In this document: piece after piece, positions 11,666-12,760 of the stretch
Layout of the letters: every line of letters begins with the position of its first letter
Position numbering within the stretch: position 1 is the stretch's first letter
Source of the DNA: an uncultured Oscillibacter sp.
Lineage (GTDB): Bacteria; Bacillota; Clostridia; Oscillospirales; Oscillospiraceae
Length of the DNA: 12,760 nt
Direction of reading: 5' to 3'
Assembly: GCF_910587525.1 (NCBI RefSeq)
Contig: NZ_CAJULS010000065.1
Span: forward strand, 1 to 12,760
Notes under the pieces: model-generated
What the model saw: only the letters and a program-made list of their open reading frames with translations
The model's database searches: none
Told to the model about the DNA's origin: nothing
Made by a program: the position numbers and the translations under genes

Positions 11666-12760
11666 AGCGCCTCCTTTCGGGTCACGTCGTTGATCCACTT
11701 TCGGCTCCGGAGCCGCCAGATCCCCAAGGGCATCTTGCTCAGGCCCTCCGCCTGGATGCCCAGGCACACCAGGGCCGCCGGCGCGTGAAAGACCAGGGCC
11801 GTCAGAGCGGTGGTGGTCACCGCCACGCCCCAGAGAGAGCCCAGGTCAATGATGGCGGCCATGCGCACATCGCCTCCCGCCCGCAGAATGCCGGAGATAT
11901 TGGTGATGTCGAAGGCCTTGGTGGGCATGATGACGATGAAAACGACGCACATGGTGACGGCAATCCGCAGCGAGAGATCCGCCAGATGGAACAGGGGATA
12001 GAGATAGGGGATGAACACCGTGGGCAGGAGAACCGCCAGACACGCTGACCCCAAAAAGCCCAGCAGCAACGACAGCAGCAGCAGGCAGCACCCCACGTCA
12101 TAGACCTGATCCCTGGAGGCGCCCTCGCCGATGAGCTTGCCGATGATGACCGCCGCAGCGCCGGAGATTCCCCAGCATGCCACAGTGGAAAACTTCTCGA
12201 TGTTGCCCATGATGGCGTAGGCCGCCAGCATCTCCTCGGAGATAGCCATATGGCCGATGATGGCGGTGATCACCGTGGTACCCAGGCCCCAGAGGGAGTC
12301 ATTCAACAGCACGGGGATGGAGTACTTCACAAAATCCCGGATCAGGGCAGTACCGGGGCGGAGGAGAGCGGCAGGCTGAAGGGGAATCCGCCGGTCCCGC
12401 AGGGCGTAGCCGAAGGTGAGGAGAAACTCCACCACCCGGGCGGCCAGCGTGGCGGCGGCGGCGCCGGTGATCCCCAGGGCGGGAGCGCCGAACTTGCCGA
12501 AGATCAGGATGTAGTTCAAAAGGGTGTTCAGAAGCATGGAGCAGGCGAAGACCGTCATGCCCATGAGGGGATTCTCCGTGCTGCGCTGCATGCCGATGTA
12601 CACGGAGCTGACGGTGTTGAAGATGTAGCTGATGCCCACGATCCGGACGTAGGGAGCCCCCAGGGGGATCAGCTGGGCGTTGTTGGTCACAAGGCCCATG
12701 ACGAACTCCGGAAAGCAGAAGAGGATCAGGGCCACCAGGGACGCGATGGCCACGCCTGCG
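11662..12760 (-). CDS. MATE-family multidrug/Na+ (or H+) antiporter, N-terminus outside window
   Basis: The frame is open to the window edge, so the 5' end is missing; 365 residues plus the stop are visible, against about 450 for the family, so roughly the first 85 are lost. The visible part has repeated hydrophobic helices, the MATE-typical stretch after TM3-TM4 (MGMTVFACSMLLNTLLNYILIFGKFGAPALGITGAAAAT), and a second half with the matching GISGAAAVIIGKLIGEG and RAGGDVRMAAIIDL segments. It belongs to the NorM/DinF/MepA superfamily of cation-coupled exporters; the substrate cannot be predicted. A GTG at 12751-12753 is only an internal codon. The stop overlaps the methyltransferase start (ATGA), and the ribosome binding site of that gene lies within this coding sequence. 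Confidence 0.88.
   Translation of the reverse strand, partial: AGVAIASLVALILFCFPEFVMGLVTNNAQLIPLGAPYVRIVGISYIFNTVSSVYIGMQRSTENPLMGMTVFACSMLLNTLLNYILIFGKFGAPALGITGAAAATLAARVVEFLLTFGYALRDRRIPLQPAALLRPGTALIRDFVKYSIPVLLNDSLWGLGTTVITAIIGHMAISEEMLAAYAIMGNIEKFSTVACWGISGAAAVIIGKLIGEGASRDQVYDVGCCLLLLSLLLGFLGSACLAVLLPTVFIPYLYPLFHLADLSLRIAVTMCVVFIVIMPTKAFDITNISGILRAGGDVRMAAIIDLGSLWGVAVTTTALTALVFHAPAALVCLGIQAEGLSKMPLGIWRLRSRKWINDVTRKEAL

Noticed and set aside
10862..11788. A 308-codon plus-strand open frame opposite the methyltransferase and MATE end
   Set aside because: The minus strand has zinc-ribbon and SAM motifs in the expected order; the plus-strand product has none and no start signals.

Overview
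The window looks like a GC-rich anaerobic Firmicute, most likely an Oscillospiraceae-type gut clostridium (Flavonifractor, Lawsonibacter or Oscillibacter-like). The reasons are the low-GC-Firmicute gene families (a Bce-type peptide-antibiotic module, Gram-positive glycolipid glycosyltransferases, an EFR1 flavodoxin-ferredoxin), strong purine-rich ribosome binding sites, and GC-rich codon use. The taxonomic call is inference; there is no rRNA or other marker gene here.

Layout. (1) 1-870: the 3' part of a single-pass membrane protein of unknown function. (2) 1015-5789: a complete BceRS-BceAB-like module. A response regulator and an intramembrane-sensing histidine kinase overlap by 4 nt. After a 317-nt gap, an ABC ATPase and a large FtsX-type permease overlap by 8 nt. 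The regulator pair has its own sigma-A-like promoter. The transporter promoter has a poor -35 but carries an exact TNACA-N4-TGTAA site, the known operator form of BceR-type regulators, plus a half-site 20 bp further on. (3) 5790-6244: a terminator, an 85-nt palindromic repeat, then an AT-rich promoter with a dyad over its -10 box. (4) 6245-9206: two GT4 glycosyltransferases flanking a TVP38/DedA-type membrane protein, resembling a glycolipid (mono- then diglycosyl-diacylglycerol) pathway with a possible lipid translocator. (5) 9372-10700: a divergent pair, an Rrf2 regulator (minus) and an EFR1-type flavodoxin/2[4Fe-4S] protein (plus). Their shared intergenic region holds two TGTAA-N9-TTACA dyads 42 bp apart that overlap both promoters. 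(6) 10844-12760, minus strand: a MATE efflux transporter (cut by the window edge) translationally coupled to an RlmA-like 23S rRNA guanine-N1 methyltransferase.

Together most of the window concerns the cell envelope and toxic-compound defence: sensing and removal of peptide antibiotics, membrane glycolipid synthesis, and drug efflux plus rRNA modification. The redox pair is an apparently separate, self-regulated unit. No CRISPR array, tRNA, rRNA, transposase, integrase or phage gene was seen. The best candidates for something not yet described are the Rrf2/EFR1 double-operator switch and the glycosyltransferase-TVP38-glycosyltransferase operon.
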